Assembly: GCF_004362015.1 (NCBI RefSeq)
Contig: NZ_SNWW01000001.1
Coordinates: 248,001-312,000, forward strand
Reading direction: 5' to 3'
Length of the DNA: 64,000 nucleotides
Source of the DNA: Flavobacterium chryseum
Lineage (GTDB): Bacteria > Bacteroidota > Bacteroidia > Flavobacteriales > Flavobacteriaceae
Part shown: positions 33,901 to 42,610 of the stretch, one piece after another
Layout of the letters: the number at the start of each line of letters is the position of its first letter
Numbering within the stretch: position 1 is the first letter of the stretch
Notes under the pieces: generated by a model
What the model was told of the DNA's origin: nothing
The model's database searches: none
Seen by the model: only the letters and a program-made list of their open reading frames with translations
Made by a program: the position numbers and the translations under genes

Positions 33901-34898
33901 TGCAAACGAATTTTACACATCATCAATCTGCTCACTGCGAAAACGGAGTAGCTTCGAATTTGTTAAAAAACAACGGTCTCAACATTAGCGAGCCGATGGT
34001 TTTTGGTATTGGTTCTGGACTTTTTTTTGTGTATTTGCCTTTTATAAAAGTAAATCACGCCCCTGCAATTAGCTATAGAACTTTGCCTGGACAAATTTTT
34101 AATAAACTGGCAAGTCGTTTAAATTTAAAAATAAAAAGACAAAAATTCTCTTCTACGGTAAATGCAAATAAAGCTTTAGATGAAAATTTAAAAAACAATA
34201 TCCCAACGGGATTACAAGTTGGTGTGTATCATTTAAGTTATTTTCCTGATGAATATCGTTTTCATTTTAACGCACATAATCTAGTCGTTTACGGTAAAAC
34301 CGAAACCGATTATTTAGTAAGCGATCCTGTAATGGAAACCGTTACAACTTTAACACACGACGAATTAGACAAAGTACGTTTTGCAAAAGGAGCTTTTGCA
34401 CCAAGAGGACAAATGTATTACCCAATAAATATTCCTGAAACGGTAGATTTAAAAAGTGCCATTATAAAAGGAATCAAAAATACGTGTCGCGATATGTTGG
34501 CACCGATGCCCATTATTGGTGTTCGCGGTATTCGGTTTGTATCAAAACAAATTAGAAAATGGCCTGTAAAACACGGAACTAAAAAAGCCAATCATTATTT
34601 GGCACAAATGGTTCGTATGCAGGAAGAAATAGGAACCGGAGGCGGAGGTTTCCGTTTTATATATGCTGCTTTTTTACAGGAAGCTTCAGTTATTTTAGGC
34701 AATGAAGAGTTGAAAGTACTTTCGAAAGAAATGACTCAAATTGGCGATTCATGGCGTGATTTTGCTGTTGAAGCATCCCGAATTTACAAAAACAGAAGCG
34801 CCAAAGAAGATGCTTACAATACTATTGCCGATGAACTTTTGGACATTGCCAATAGAGAAGAAATCTTTTTCAAAAAACTAAAAAAAGCAATTAGCTAA
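33900..34898 (+). CDS. BtrH N-terminal domain protein (acyl-ACP transferase-like)
   Basis: A 332-residue protein with a BtrH_N domain (about residues 5-130; HHQSAHCENGVASNLL with Cys13, VFGIGSGLFF) and a C-terminal helical DUF4872-like region (GFRFIYAAFLQEAS). BtrH moves a gamma-glutamyl-aminobutyryl group from an ACP to ribostamycin, and the fold resembles C39 cysteine peptidases, so Cys13 and a His near residue 125 are candidate catalytic residues. In this locus it could hand the polyene from an ACP to the resorcinol or a lipid. It lies directly upstream of an ABC exporter. Confidence 0.8.
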   Translation: MQTNFTHHQSAHCENGVASNLLKNNGLNISEPMVFGIGSGLFFVYLPFIKVNHAPAISYRTLPGQIFNKLASRLNLKIKRQKFSSTVNANKALDENLKNNIPTGLQVGVYHLSYFPDEYRFHFNAHNLVVYGKTETDYLVSDPVMETVTTLTHDELDKVRFAKGAFAPRGQMYYPINIPETVDLKSAIIKGIKNTCRDMLAPMPIIGVRGIRFVSKQIRKWPVKHGTKKANHYLAQMVRMQEEIGTGGGGFRFIYAAFLQEASVILGNEELKVLSKEMTQIGDSWRDFAVEASRIYKNRSAKEDAYNTIADELLDIANREEIFFKKLKKAIS

Positions 34899-34907
34899 AA
34901 AAATATT

Positions 34908-35660
34908 TTGAATCCCATAATTAAAATAGAATCCCTTTCGAAAAAGTACAAAAATGCAGAAATGTATTCTTTGAACGAAGTCTCGTTGCATATAAATGAA
35001 GGCAATATTTTTGGTTTATTAGGCCCAAACGGTGCCGGAAAAACCACTTTAATTTCGATGCTTTGCGGATTGGTAAAACCAACTTCAGGACATTTTACAA
35101 TTGATGGTTTGAACTACACTGACGATTCTTCACAAATTAAAAAAATTATTGGTGTTGTTCCTCAGGAGTATGCTTTATATCCTACTTTGACAGCCCGAGA
35201 AAATTTGCAGTATTTTGGAAGTATGTACGGCTTGAAAGGTTCAGATTTAAAAGATAAAGTAATCGAAACTTTAGACCTTTTAGGATTATTAAAATTCGCA
35301 GACAAACGTATCGAAACATTTTCGGGCGGAATGAAACGAAGAGTCAATTTAATTGCCGGAATTCTACATAATCCAAAAGTGTTGTTTTTAGATGAGCCAA
35401 CCGTTGGCGTTGACGTTCAGTCTAAAAATGCCATTATAGATTATTTGAAATTATTAAACCAAAACGGAACAACCATTATTTATACATCGCATCATTTGGC
35501 TGAAGCCGAAGATTTTTGCACCAATATTGCCATTTTAGACCGAGGCAAAATTTATGCACAAGGCACGCCTTCGAGCTTAATTTCTTCTACTGAAAAAGCA
35601 AGAAACCTTGAAGAAGTTTTTATTTCATTAACCGGTAAAGACTTTAGAGATGAGCTATAA
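34908..35660 (+). CDS. ABC transporter ATP-binding protein
   Basis: A 250-residue ATPase with Walker A GLLGPNGAGKTTLIS, the signature FSGGMKRRVNL and Walker B VLFLDEPTVG. It is of the ABC-2 (CcmA/drug exporter) type. It starts with TTG at 34908; I see no better ATG near the Walker A distance. It overlaps the permease gene by 11 nt. It probably drives export of a pigment intermediate or the finished lipid. Confidence 0.93.
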   Translation: MNPIIKIESLSKKYKNAEMYSLNEVSLHINEGNIFGLLGPNGAGKTTLISMLCGLVKPTSGHFTIDGLNYTDDSSQIKKIIGVVPQEYALYPTLTARENLQYFGSMYGLKGSDLKDKVIETLDLLGLLKFADKRIETFSGGMKRRVNLIAGILHNPKVLFLDEPTVGVDVQSKNAIIDYLKLLNQNGTTIIYTSHHLAEAEDFCTNIAILDRGKIYAQGTPSSLISSTEKARNLEEVFISLTGKDFRDEL

Positions 35661-36933
35661 AATTTGGATGTCTGTAGTAAAAGAATTCCTGTTGTTAAGA
35701 CGGGATTTAGGTGGTTTGATCATTTTGTTTGTCATGCCATTGGTACTTGTGATCACCGTAACATTAATACAAGACAGCACTTTTAAAACCGTAAGCGATT
35801 CTAAAATTGAGATTTTATTAATCGATAATGATAAAGGTGATGTTTCTAAAACTGTTTTCGAAAATCTTGAAAAAAGCAGTTTGTTTACAGTCGTAACTAA
35901 AATCGACAATCAGCCAATTACAGAAGAAATTGCCAAAGAAGCCGTTTACAAAGGAAAATATAAACTTGCAATTGTAATTCCTTCAAAATTAAGCGTCGAT
36001 TTACAAGCCAAAATTGATCAGAATGTAGACAACATTTTGAGCAATATGGGTTTAACTGATAGCGTTGCCAAAACCGGTGCTCCAAGAATCATCAAAGAAA
36101 AAGAAGTAAAACTTTATTTTGATCCGGCGGTTCAGTTGAGTTTTAAAAATGCGGTAATGAGCTCGATTGATAAAATGATTTCTCAAATCGAATCAAAATC
36201 AATTTACAAGACCTTTCAAAATCAATTGGGAGAAGGAAATGCCGATTTCGAACAAAAAAGTTTCATTTCTTTCAAAGAAATAATTCCAACAATAAACAAC
36301 AAAGAAGTCCGACCAAATTCTGTACAGCACAACGTTCCTGCCTGGACACTCTTTGCTATATTTTTTATTGTAATTCCGTTGTCTATTAATATCGTAAAAG
36401 AAAAAACACAAGGAACATTTGTTCGTTTAAGAACCAATCCGTCTTCTAATCTTATTGTCATTATAGGAAAAACAATTACCTATTCGGCCATTTGTATGAT
36501 TCAGTTTTATATGATGGTTGCTGTGGCCGTTTTTCTGTTTCCACATATTGGTTTGCCTTCCTTAAATATCGAAGGACATTTATTTTTAATGAGTATTGTT
36601 GCTTTATTTTCAGGATTTGCAGCAATTGGTTTCGGAATTTTACTCGGAACTGTTGCAAGCACGCAAGAACAATCCGCACCTTTTGGCGCAACAAGTGTTA
36701 TCATTTTAGCTGCTATTGGCGGTGTTTGGGTTCCTGTTTTTGCAATGCCAAAAATCATGCAGATCGTTGCCAAATCATCACCAATGAATTGGGCATTAGA
36801 AGCTTTTTATGATGTTTTATTACGCAACATCTCTTTCTTAGAAATCATACCAAAAATAAGTTTACTGTTTTTGTTTTTTATTCTCACAACATCTATTGCA
36901 TTATTTTATGACAAAAAGAAAAGAACAGTATAA
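35650..36933 (+). CDS. ABC-2 type transporter permease
   Basis: A 427-residue permease of the ABC-2 type. One membrane segment lies near the N-terminus (LIILFVMPLVLVITVTLI), followed by an extracytoplasmic domain of about 200 residues and then about five C-terminal membrane segments from residue 228 (WTLFAIFFIVIPLSINIV). It forms an exporter with the preceding ATPase. Confidence 0.9.
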   Translation: MSYKIWMSVVKEFLLLRRDLGGLIILFVMPLVLVITVTLIQDSTFKTVSDSKIEILLIDNDKGDVSKTVFENLEKSSLFTVVTKIDNQPITEEIAKEAVYKGKYKLAIVIPSKLSVDLQAKIDQNVDNILSNMGLTDSVAKTGAPRIIKEKEVKLYFDPAVQLSFKNAVMSSIDKMISQIESKSIYKTFQNQLGEGNADFEQKSFISFKEIIPTINNKEVRPNSVQHNVPAWTLFAIFFIVIPLSINIVKEKTQGTFVRLRTNPSSNLIVIIGKTITYSAICMIQFYMMVAVAVFLFPHIGLPSLNIEGHLFLMSIVALFSGFAAIGFGILLGTVASTQEQSAPFGATSVIILAAIGGVWVPVFAMPKIMQIVAKSSPMNWALEAFYDVLLRNISFLEIIPKISLLFLFFILTTSIALFYDKKKRTV

Positions 36934-37357
36934 CGAAGCAACTTCACTAACCGTTTCTCATGAAATCAGAATTCGTTTTAACGAAACTGATCCGTTGGGA
37001 ATCGTTTGGCATGGCAATTATATTACCTATTTCGAGGACGGACGAGAAGCTTTTGGACGCGAACACGGCCTTACTTATTTGGATATTGGCAATACGGGTT
37101 ATACCACGCCCATTGTAAAATCAAAATGCGAACATAAATTATCTTTGCGTTACGGCGATGTTGTTACTATCGAAACCACAGTAGTTGATACTCCGGCCGC
37201 TAAAATGATTTATCGTTTTAAAATAATTGATGCCCAAGGCGAAGTAGCCTGTACTGGCGAAACCGTTCAGGTATTTTTAGATAAAGATGGAAATTTGATG
37301 CTTACGAATCCGCCTTTTTATGAAGAATGGAAACGAAAAGTGGGATTGTTAAAGTAA
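36908..37357 (+). CDS. acyl-CoA/acyl-ACP thioesterase, 4-hydroxybenzoyl-CoA type
   Basis: A 149-residue hot-dog thioesterase. The signature RFNETDPLGIVWHGNYITYFEDGREAFG contains the catalytic Asp of the YbgC/4-HBT family. The start at 36908 (MTKRKEQYNEA) is used; it lies 26 nt inside the permease end, and an ATG at 36896 is an alternative. Aryl polyene loci carry a similar thioesterase for release or editing of the acyl chain. Confidence 0.87.
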   Translation: MTKRKEQYNEATSLTVSHEIRIRFNETDPLGIVWHGNYITYFEDGREAFGREHGLTYLDIGNTGYTTPIVKSKCEHKLSLRYGDVVTIETTVVDTPAAKMIYRFKIIDAQGEVACTGETVQVFLDKDGNLMLTNPPFYEEWKRKVGLLK

Positions 37358-37469
37358 ACACGAATTACACAAATTTTCACGAATTTGATTTATAAAATCT
37401 GTGTTAATCTGCCTAAATCTGTAAAATCTGCGTGCAATTTAATTAGCTTACAAAATTGAAAACTACAAA

Positions 37470-38612
37470 ATGACAAGAGCAATATATATCACAGAAACGA
37501 ATTGTATCACACCTTTAGGTTTTGATGTTCAGTCGAACATCGACGCTATTGTTCGTGGCGATTCTGGTATTCAGCTGCATCAGGATGCATCATTAATGCC
37601 AATTCCGTTTTATGGTTCTGTCATTAATACTGAAAAATTAAACAGTGTTTTTGAAAAAATAAGCACTTCAGCTAAATACTCAAGATTAGAAAAGATGATG
37701 ATTTTGGCTTTAGCGCCGATCATCAAAAATTCTGGTGTTGAATTAAATTCAAAAACGGCATTTATTCTTTCGACTACAAAAGGAAATATTACAGCATTAC
37801 AAAATGATTCTGAAGAAAGTTTTAATAATGCGCATTTGGATGTTTTAGCAAGAAACGTTTCTGATTTCTTCGGATTTAAAACGCAGCCAATTGTAATTTC
37901 GAATGCTTGCGTTTCCGGAATTTTAGCCGTTTCAATTGCCAAAAGAATGATTCAATCTGAATTGTACGATAATATTTTTATCATTGCCGGCGACGAAGTT
38001 TCAGAGTTTGTTCTGTCAGGTTTTAATACGTTTCAGGCGATGAGCGATTTGCCTTGTAAACCTTATTCTAAAAACAGAACCGGTGTAAGTTTAGGCGAAG
38101 CTGCTGCAGCTGTTTTAGTTTCGGCGGAAGCCAAGAATGCAAAAATAAAAGTTATTGGAGACAGTTCTATAAACGATGCCAATCATATTTCGGGACCGTC
38201 AAGAACGGGAGAAGGTTTGTTTAGAAGTATACAAAATGCTTTAAAAGAGGCTCAAATTGATATTGACAAACTTGATTATATTTCAGCTCATGGAACCGCG
38301 ACTCCGTTTAACGACGAAATGGAAGCCATTGCATTAAATCGTTTGGGTTTGCAAAATGTTCCGGTAAATAGTTTAAAAGGATTTTACGGTCATACATTAG
38401 GCGCTTCGGGATTATTAGAAACGGTAATTGCAATTGAATCAGCGAATCAAAATATGCTTTTTGAATCAAAAGGTTTTGATAAAATTGGAGTTAGTGAATC
38501 AATTAATGTTATTGAGAAAAATGAACCTGCGAATATTGATTTTTTCCTGAAAACAGCTTCTGGATTTGGAGGTTGTAATACGGCTGTGGTTTTTGAAAAA
38601 TTAAAATACTAA
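37470..38612 (+). CDS. beta-ketoacyl-ACP synthase, KS 2
   Basis: A 380-residue condensing enzyme with a full triad: Cys147 in IVISNACVSGILA, a His in YISAHGTATPFND (about residue 274) and a His in GFYGHTLGASG (about 308). It is slightly shorter than FabF. It follows the thioesterase after a 112-bp gap that contains GCCACGAATT-family repeat sequence. Its chain specificity within the pathway is unknown. Confidence 0.92.
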   Translation: MTRAIYITETNCITPLGFDVQSNIDAIVRGDSGIQLHQDASLMPIPFYGSVINTEKLNSVFEKISTSAKYSRLEKMMILALAPIIKNSGVELNSKTAFILSTTKGNITALQNDSEESFNNAHLDVLARNVSDFFGFKTQPIVISNACVSGILAVSIAKRMIQSELYDNIFIIAGDEVSEFVLSGFNTFQAMSDLPCKPYSKNRTGVSLGEAAAAVLVSAEAKNAKIKVIGDSSINDANHISGPSRTGEGLFRSIQNALKEAQIDIDKLDYISAHGTATPFNDEMEAIALNRLGLQNVPVNSLKGFYGHTLGASGLLETVIAIESANQNMLFESKGFDKIGVSESINVIEKNEPANIDFFLKTASGFGGCNTAVVFEKLKY

Positions 38613-38656
38613 TTACACGAATTAAAATTGTTGCTGTTTTGTTCATAATAATATAG

Positions 38657-38723
38657 TTTGAACTGTTTGGGTTTCCTTAACAGTTCAAAAGAAAATCCAA
38701 CTTGTAAGGAAAATTTACAAGTT
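38657..38723 (+). repeat. two tandem perfect hairpins upstream of a lipoprotein gene
   Basis: The first has 11-bp arms TTTGAACTGTT (38657-38667) and AACAGTTCAAA (38679-38689). The second has 9-bp arms AACTTGTAA (38699-38707) and TTACAAGTT (38715-38723). Neither is followed by a T run, so they are not ordinary terminators. They may shape the leader of the gene at 38745. Confidence 0.6.
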
Positions 38724-38744
38724 CAAAAATAATCGAATTAAGAA

Positions 38745-39356
38745 ATGAAATTATCAAAATTCATATTTATAACACTCGTTCTTCTTTCATCATTTGCATG
38801 TAAAAAGAAAGTAGTGTCTGAATCTGATTTTGAAAAAAATGTTTTGAATAGTGTTTTTATCGAAATTGTAGATTCTATTTATATGGATAGAAGAACTATG
38901 CTTCCGCCACCAATGCCAAGGATAGATTTTAAAACAAATAAACAAGATACTATTGGATATCATGATAAATTAAAAAGATATCAGATTGAACAAGAAAGTA
39001 TTAAAAATGATAAACATAGAATTTTAATAGGTGTTCATGATTTTGTAGTAAGCAACGGAATCAATGATGACAAGTTTGATTTAGCACCATTCAAAAACAA
39101 TAAAAAATTTAATTTTCAATATACTTCTAAATTCCCTGAAGAAATACTTTGGGATATAGAAGATAAAGATAGTGGAATGCCAGTTGGTACTATTAAGGTT
39201 CACAAAATTAATTTTAATAGAACTAAAACATTGGGAACTTTAGAAGCAAGTGCTTCATGTGGCGGAGGAAGATGTGGGCAAGGATTCACAATTACGATTG
39301 AAAACAAGTCTGGAAAATGGCATATTACCAAAATTGCTAATACCTGGGTTTCTTAA
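38745..39356 (+). CDS. lipoprotein of unknown function inserted in the pigment locus
   Basis: A 203-residue lipoprotein. The signal peptide MKLSKFIFITLVLLSSFAC ends in a lipobox (Cys19). The mature protein has a Pro-rich stretch (RRTMLPPPMPRIDF) and near its end ASASCGGGRCGQGFTI, a Cys-Gly cluster that could form a disulfide. I do not recognise a family. It interrupts KS 2 and the KS-like half protein, with 132 bp of hairpin-rich leader in front, unlike the tight spacing elsewhere. It may not belong to the pathway. Confidence 0.7.
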   Translation: MKLSKFIFITLVLLSSFACKKKVVSESDFEKNVLNSVFIEIVDSIYMDRRTMLPPPMPRIDFKTNKQDTIGYHDKLKRYQIEQESIKNDKHRILIGVHDFVVSNGINDDKFDLAPFKNNKKFNFQYTSKFPEEILWDIEDKDSGMPVGTIKVHKINFNRTKTLGTLEASASCGGGRCGQGFTITIENKSGKWHITKIANTWVS

Positions 39357-39365
39357 AATAAAACA

Positions 39366-39983
39366 ATGACTCAAAACAAAACATACATACAATCCTATAT
39401 CACCATCCAAAACAACGAAATTGTTTTGAACGGAAATTCTGTTTTCAAAATTGAACCAACAGATTTTGCTGATTTTTCGAAACAAGCGTATCGTAATTTT
39501 GAAATGCAATATCCAAAGTTTTTTAAAATGGATGCTTTGAGCAAACTGGCTTTTTTAGGATCAGAATTGCTTTTAAGTCCGATAACTTCAACTGAAAAAG
39601 AAAATAATATTGCGTTGGTTTTGGCCAACAAATCGTCGAGTTTAGATACCGATGTAAAATACCAGGAATCGATTTCAGACAAAGAAAATTACTTTCCGAG
39701 TCCGGCGGTTTTCGTTTATACGCTTCCAAATATTTGTCTGGGCGAAATAAGTATCCGTCATCAGCTGAAAAGTGAAAATTCTTTCTTTATATTTGAGGCC
39801 TTCAATCCTGAATTTATGTCGAATTATTCAAACATTCTGCTAGATTCAAATAAGGCCGATATGGTGCTTTGTGGATGGGTTGAATTTTTTAATGATAATT
39901 ACAAAGCGTTTCTTTGCACCATTAGTAAAGAAGAAAATACAAAATATAAAACCGAAACTATCAATACATTATATAATAAATAA
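39366..39983 (+). CDS. KS-like half protein without catalytic residues
   Basis: A 205-residue protein that aligns by eye with the N-terminal half of a ketosynthase: MDALSKLAFLGSELLL, then NIALVLANKSSSLDTD, then SPAVFVYTLPNICLGEISIRHQL, which corresponds to the strand-and-loop region before the active site. No ACxSG nucleophile motif is present, and the C-terminal half with the two catalytic histidines is absent. Similar short proteins are annotated as 3-oxoacyl-ACP synthase in flexirubin loci, so it is probably a conserved partner rather than a decayed gene. It is 2 nt upstream of ACP 2. Confidence 0.65.
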   Translation: MTQNKTYIQSYITIQNNEIVLNGNSVFKIEPTDFADFSKQAYRNFEMQYPKFFKMDALSKLAFLGSELLLSPITSTEKENNIALVLANKSSSLDTDVKYQESISDKENYFPSPAVFVYTLPNICLGEISIRHQLKSENSFFIFEAFNPEFMSNYSNILLDSNKADMVLCGWVEFFNDNYKAFLCTISKEENTKYKTETINTLYNK

Positions 39984-39985
39984 TC

Positions 39986-40243
39986 ATGGAAGCATTAAAA
40001 GAAGAATTAAAAAATAAAATCATTACTACTCTAAATCTTGAAGATATTGCAATTGATGATATTGCTGATACTGATCCTTTGTTTGGAGACGGTTTAGGTT
40101 TAGACTCGATTGATGCACTAGAATTAATCGTGATTTTAGATAAAGATTACGGTATTAAACTGGTTGACCCGAAAGAAGGAAAAACCATTTTTCAATCTAT
40201 CGAAAGTATGGCAGCTTACATTAGCGCTAACAGAACGAAGTAA
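39986..40243 (+). CDS. acyl carrier protein 2
   Basis: An 85-residue ACP. The phosphopantetheine site is Ser41 in GLGLDSIDALELIVI. The acidic sequence and the DSID motif are like those of aryl polyene ACPs. It sits between the KS-like half protein and KS 3. Confidence 0.93.
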   Translation: MEALKEELKNKIITTLNLEDIAIDDIADTDPLFGDGLGLDSIDALELIVILDKDYGIKLVDPKEGKTIFQSIESMAAYISANRTK

Positions 40244-40259
40244 GACTGCTTAGACTTGC

Positions 40260-40352
40260 TTAGATTTTTAGACTTCTTAGAGAAGTTATGTCTAAATTCT
40301 AACAAGCCCAAAATCTAAGAAGTCTAAAAATCTAAAATCTAAGAAGTCTAAA
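40260..40352 (+). repeat. 21-bp perfect inverted repeat with a second alternative arm
   Basis: The left arm 40260-40280 and right arm 40315-40335 are exact complements (TTAGATTTTTAG... against ...CTAAAAATCTAA). A further copy of the right-arm core CTAAGAAGTCTAAA lies at 40339-40352, directly against the KS 3 start codon, and could compete for the left arm. Confidence 0.75.
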
Positions 40353-41555
40353 ATGACAAAAGGTGTTGCTATAACAGGAATGGGAATTATCTCTGCGATT
40401 GGAAATTCAGTCGAAGAAAATTATATTTCGTTGATTGAAAATAAAGTTGCCATAACTCGTGTCGAAAATTTAACGACTATTCACGCAGATATTAATAAGG
40501 TAGGAGAAATTAAAAAAACCAATGATGATTTGATCAGCGAATTGGAACTTCCTGCTGATAATAATTTTTCGAGAACAGCTATGATTGGTACTTTTGCAGC
40601 GAAACAAGCTGTAAAAAATGCCGGAATAACTTCGATAAACGAATTCAGAACCGGACTTGTTTCGGCTACAAGTGTGGGTGGAATGGACATGACGGAAAAG
40701 CATTATTATGATTATTTTAAACATCCTGAACTTGTCAAATATATTACTTGCCATGATGGCGGCGATGTTGCTGATAAGATTGCCGAAGAGTTAGGTTTAA
40801 AAGGATTCGTTACCACTATTAGTACCGCTTGTTCTTCTGCAGCAAACGCAATTATGTTGGGTGCGCGTTTGATAAAAACAGGAAAATTAGACCGCGTTAT
40901 TGTGGGTGGAACTGATGCTTTGGCAAAATTTACCATCAACGGATTTAAAACTCTGATGATTTTATCTGATGAATACAACAAACCTTTTGACAATAATCGT
41001 AAAGGACTAAATTTAGGTGAAGCTGCGGCTTATTTAGTTTTAGAATCTGATGAAGTTGTAAAAAAACAAAATAAAAAAGTTTTAGCGAGAGTTTTAGGTT
41101 ATGGAAATGCGAATGATGCCTTTCATCAAACGGCTTCATCGGAAAATGGCGATGGTGCTTATCTGGCTATGAAAAAAGCTTTTGAAGTTGCGGGAATAGA
41201 ACCTTCACAAATTGATTATATCAACGTGCACGGAACTGCAACTCCAAACAACGATTTATCTGAAGGAAGAGCTATAAAACGCATTTACGAGAACGAAGCT
41301 GTTCCTGATTTCAGTTCTACCAAACCTTTTACAGGTCATACTTTGGCGGCAGCAGCTGCAATTGAAGCTGTTTACAGTGTTTTGGCGATTCAGAATAATG
41401 TGGTTTACCCAAATTTGAATTTCGAAACACCAATGGAAGAATTTGATCTGAAACCACAAACTGCTCTAAAAAACAAAAATATCGAACACGTTTTATCGAA
41501 CTCTTTTGGGTTTGGAGGAAATTGTTCAACTCTTATATTTTCTAAAAGCGAATGA
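40353..41555 (+). CDS. beta-ketoacyl-ACP synthase, KS 3 (ApeO/FabF-like)
   Basis: A 400-residue condensing enzyme with Cys160 in TTISTACSSAANA, a His in YINVHGTATPNND (about 296) and a His in KPFTGHTLAAAAA (about 331). It overlaps the next gene (CLF-like) by 4 nt, so the two probably form the KS-CLF heterodimer that builds the polyene, as in type II systems. Its start lies against a repeat arm, which may affect translation. Confidence 0.93.
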   Translation: MTKGVAITGMGIISAIGNSVEENYISLIENKVAITRVENLTTIHADINKVGEIKKTNDDLISELELPADNNFSRTAMIGTFAAKQAVKNAGITSINEFRTGLVSATSVGGMDMTEKHYYDYFKHPELVKYITCHDGGDVADKIAEELGLKGFVTTISTACSSAANAIMLGARLIKTGKLDRVIVGGTDALAKFTINGFKTLMILSDEYNKPFDNNRKGLNLGEAAAYLVLESDEVVKKQNKKVLARVLGYGNANDAFHQTASSENGDGAYLAMKKAFEVAGIEPSQIDYINVHGTATPNNDLSEGRAIKRIYENEAVPDFSSTKPFTGHTLAAAAAIEAVYSVLAIQNNVVYPNLNFETPMEEFDLKPQTALKNKNIEHVLSNSFGFGGNCSTLIFSKSE

Positions 41556-42610
41556 AAACATATATAAATGGAATAGGTTGTATTTCGACTCAAAAAACAT
41601 TTGATACTGTTTTTTTAGAAGAAGCCGTGCACAATCACGACGAGAACGTTCTTAAAATAGTTGCTCCGGTTTACAAAGACTATATTTCGCCGGCTGCCAG
41701 CAGAAGAATGGCAAAAGGCGTAAAAAACGGAATTGTAGCTTCGGCAATTGCCATGAAAGATGCGCAAGTTGAAAATGTTGATGCCATTATTACCGGAACT
41801 GGACTAGGATGTATTGAAGATTCTGAAAAATTCCTGACCAATATTCTTGACAACAACGAACAGTTTTTAACGCCAACATCGTTCATTCAATCTACGCATA
41901 ATACAGTTGGTGCACAAATTGCTTTGCTGCAACAATGTAAAGGTTATAATTTTACGTATGTAAACGGAGCTGTTTCTTTTGAGTCTGCCCTTTTAGATGC
42001 TAAAATGCAAATTGAAGAAAGTGAAGCGCAATCTGTATTAATTGGCGGCGTTGATGAAAACGGTGAATACACAACCGCACTTTTTAAATTATCAGGTCGT
42101 ATAAAGCCAGATAATCAACAACCTTATAATCTTTTAGATTCTACAACAAGCGGTGCTGTTTATGGTGAAGGAGCCAGTTTTTTTGTTTTAGAAAATAAAC
42201 GAAAAGACAATACGTATGCAGAAGTTCTGGATATTGCAATTGTAAATACACTGAAAGAAAATGAAATTGAGGACGAAGTAAAATCGTTTTTAAAAGCAAA
42301 TCAATTAGAAGTTTCAGACATTGATGCTTTGGTTTTAGGTTTTGACGGAAATGTAGATTTTGAAGTTTATTATAAAAATCTTGCCGAAAAAGCTTTTGCT
42401 CAAACGCCTGTTTTATATTACAAGCATTTAAGCGGAGAATACGATACTGCATCGGCATTTGCATTATGGATGGCTGCTAAAGTATTACAAACACAAGAAA
42501 TTCCTGAAATTGTAAAAGTAAATTCGGTTACAAAACCAACTTACAAAACGATATTATTATACAATCAGTTAAACGGAAAAAATCATAGTTTTACGTTAAT
42601 CTCAAAATGA
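41552..42610 (+). CDS. chain-length-factor-like ketosynthase homologue (no catalytic Cys)
   Basis: A 352-residue ketosynthase-fold protein. Where active enzymes have ACxSG it reads YVNGAVSFESALLDA, and the catalytic histidine motifs are replaced (LVLGFDGNVDFE and KHLSGEYDTASAF). It is therefore expected to be a non-condensing partner of KS 3 that fixes polyene length. The ATGA overlaps at both ends show coupling to KS 3 and to the deacetylase gene. Confidence 0.87.
   Translation: MKTYINGIGCISTQKTFDTVFLEEAVHNHDENVLKIVAPVYKDYISPAASRRMAKGVKNGIVASAIAMKDAQVENVDAIITGTGLGCIEDSEKFLTNILDNNEQFLTPTSFIQSTHNTVGAQIALLQQCKGYNFTYVNGAVSFESALLDAKMQIEESEAQSVLIGGVDENGEYTTALFKLSGRIKPDNQQPYNLLDSTTSGAVYGEGASFFVLENKRKDNTYAEVLDIAIVNTLKENEIEDEVKSFLKANQLEVSDIDALVLGFDGNVDFEVYYKNLAEKAFAQTPVLYYKHLSGEYDTASAFALWMAAKVLQTQEIPEIVKVNSVTKPTYKTILLYNQLNGKNHSFTLISK

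Noticed and set aside
36492..36812. 106-residue plus-strand frame inside the ABC permease
   Set aside because: It is rich in Cys, Phe and Arg, as expected from a frame-shifted reading of membrane-protein codons, and the permease frame is clearly real.
39366..39983. Calling the KS-like half protein a pseudogene
   Set aside because: It has a complete frame with start and stop, normal spacing to ACP 2, and similar short proteins appear to occur in related loci.
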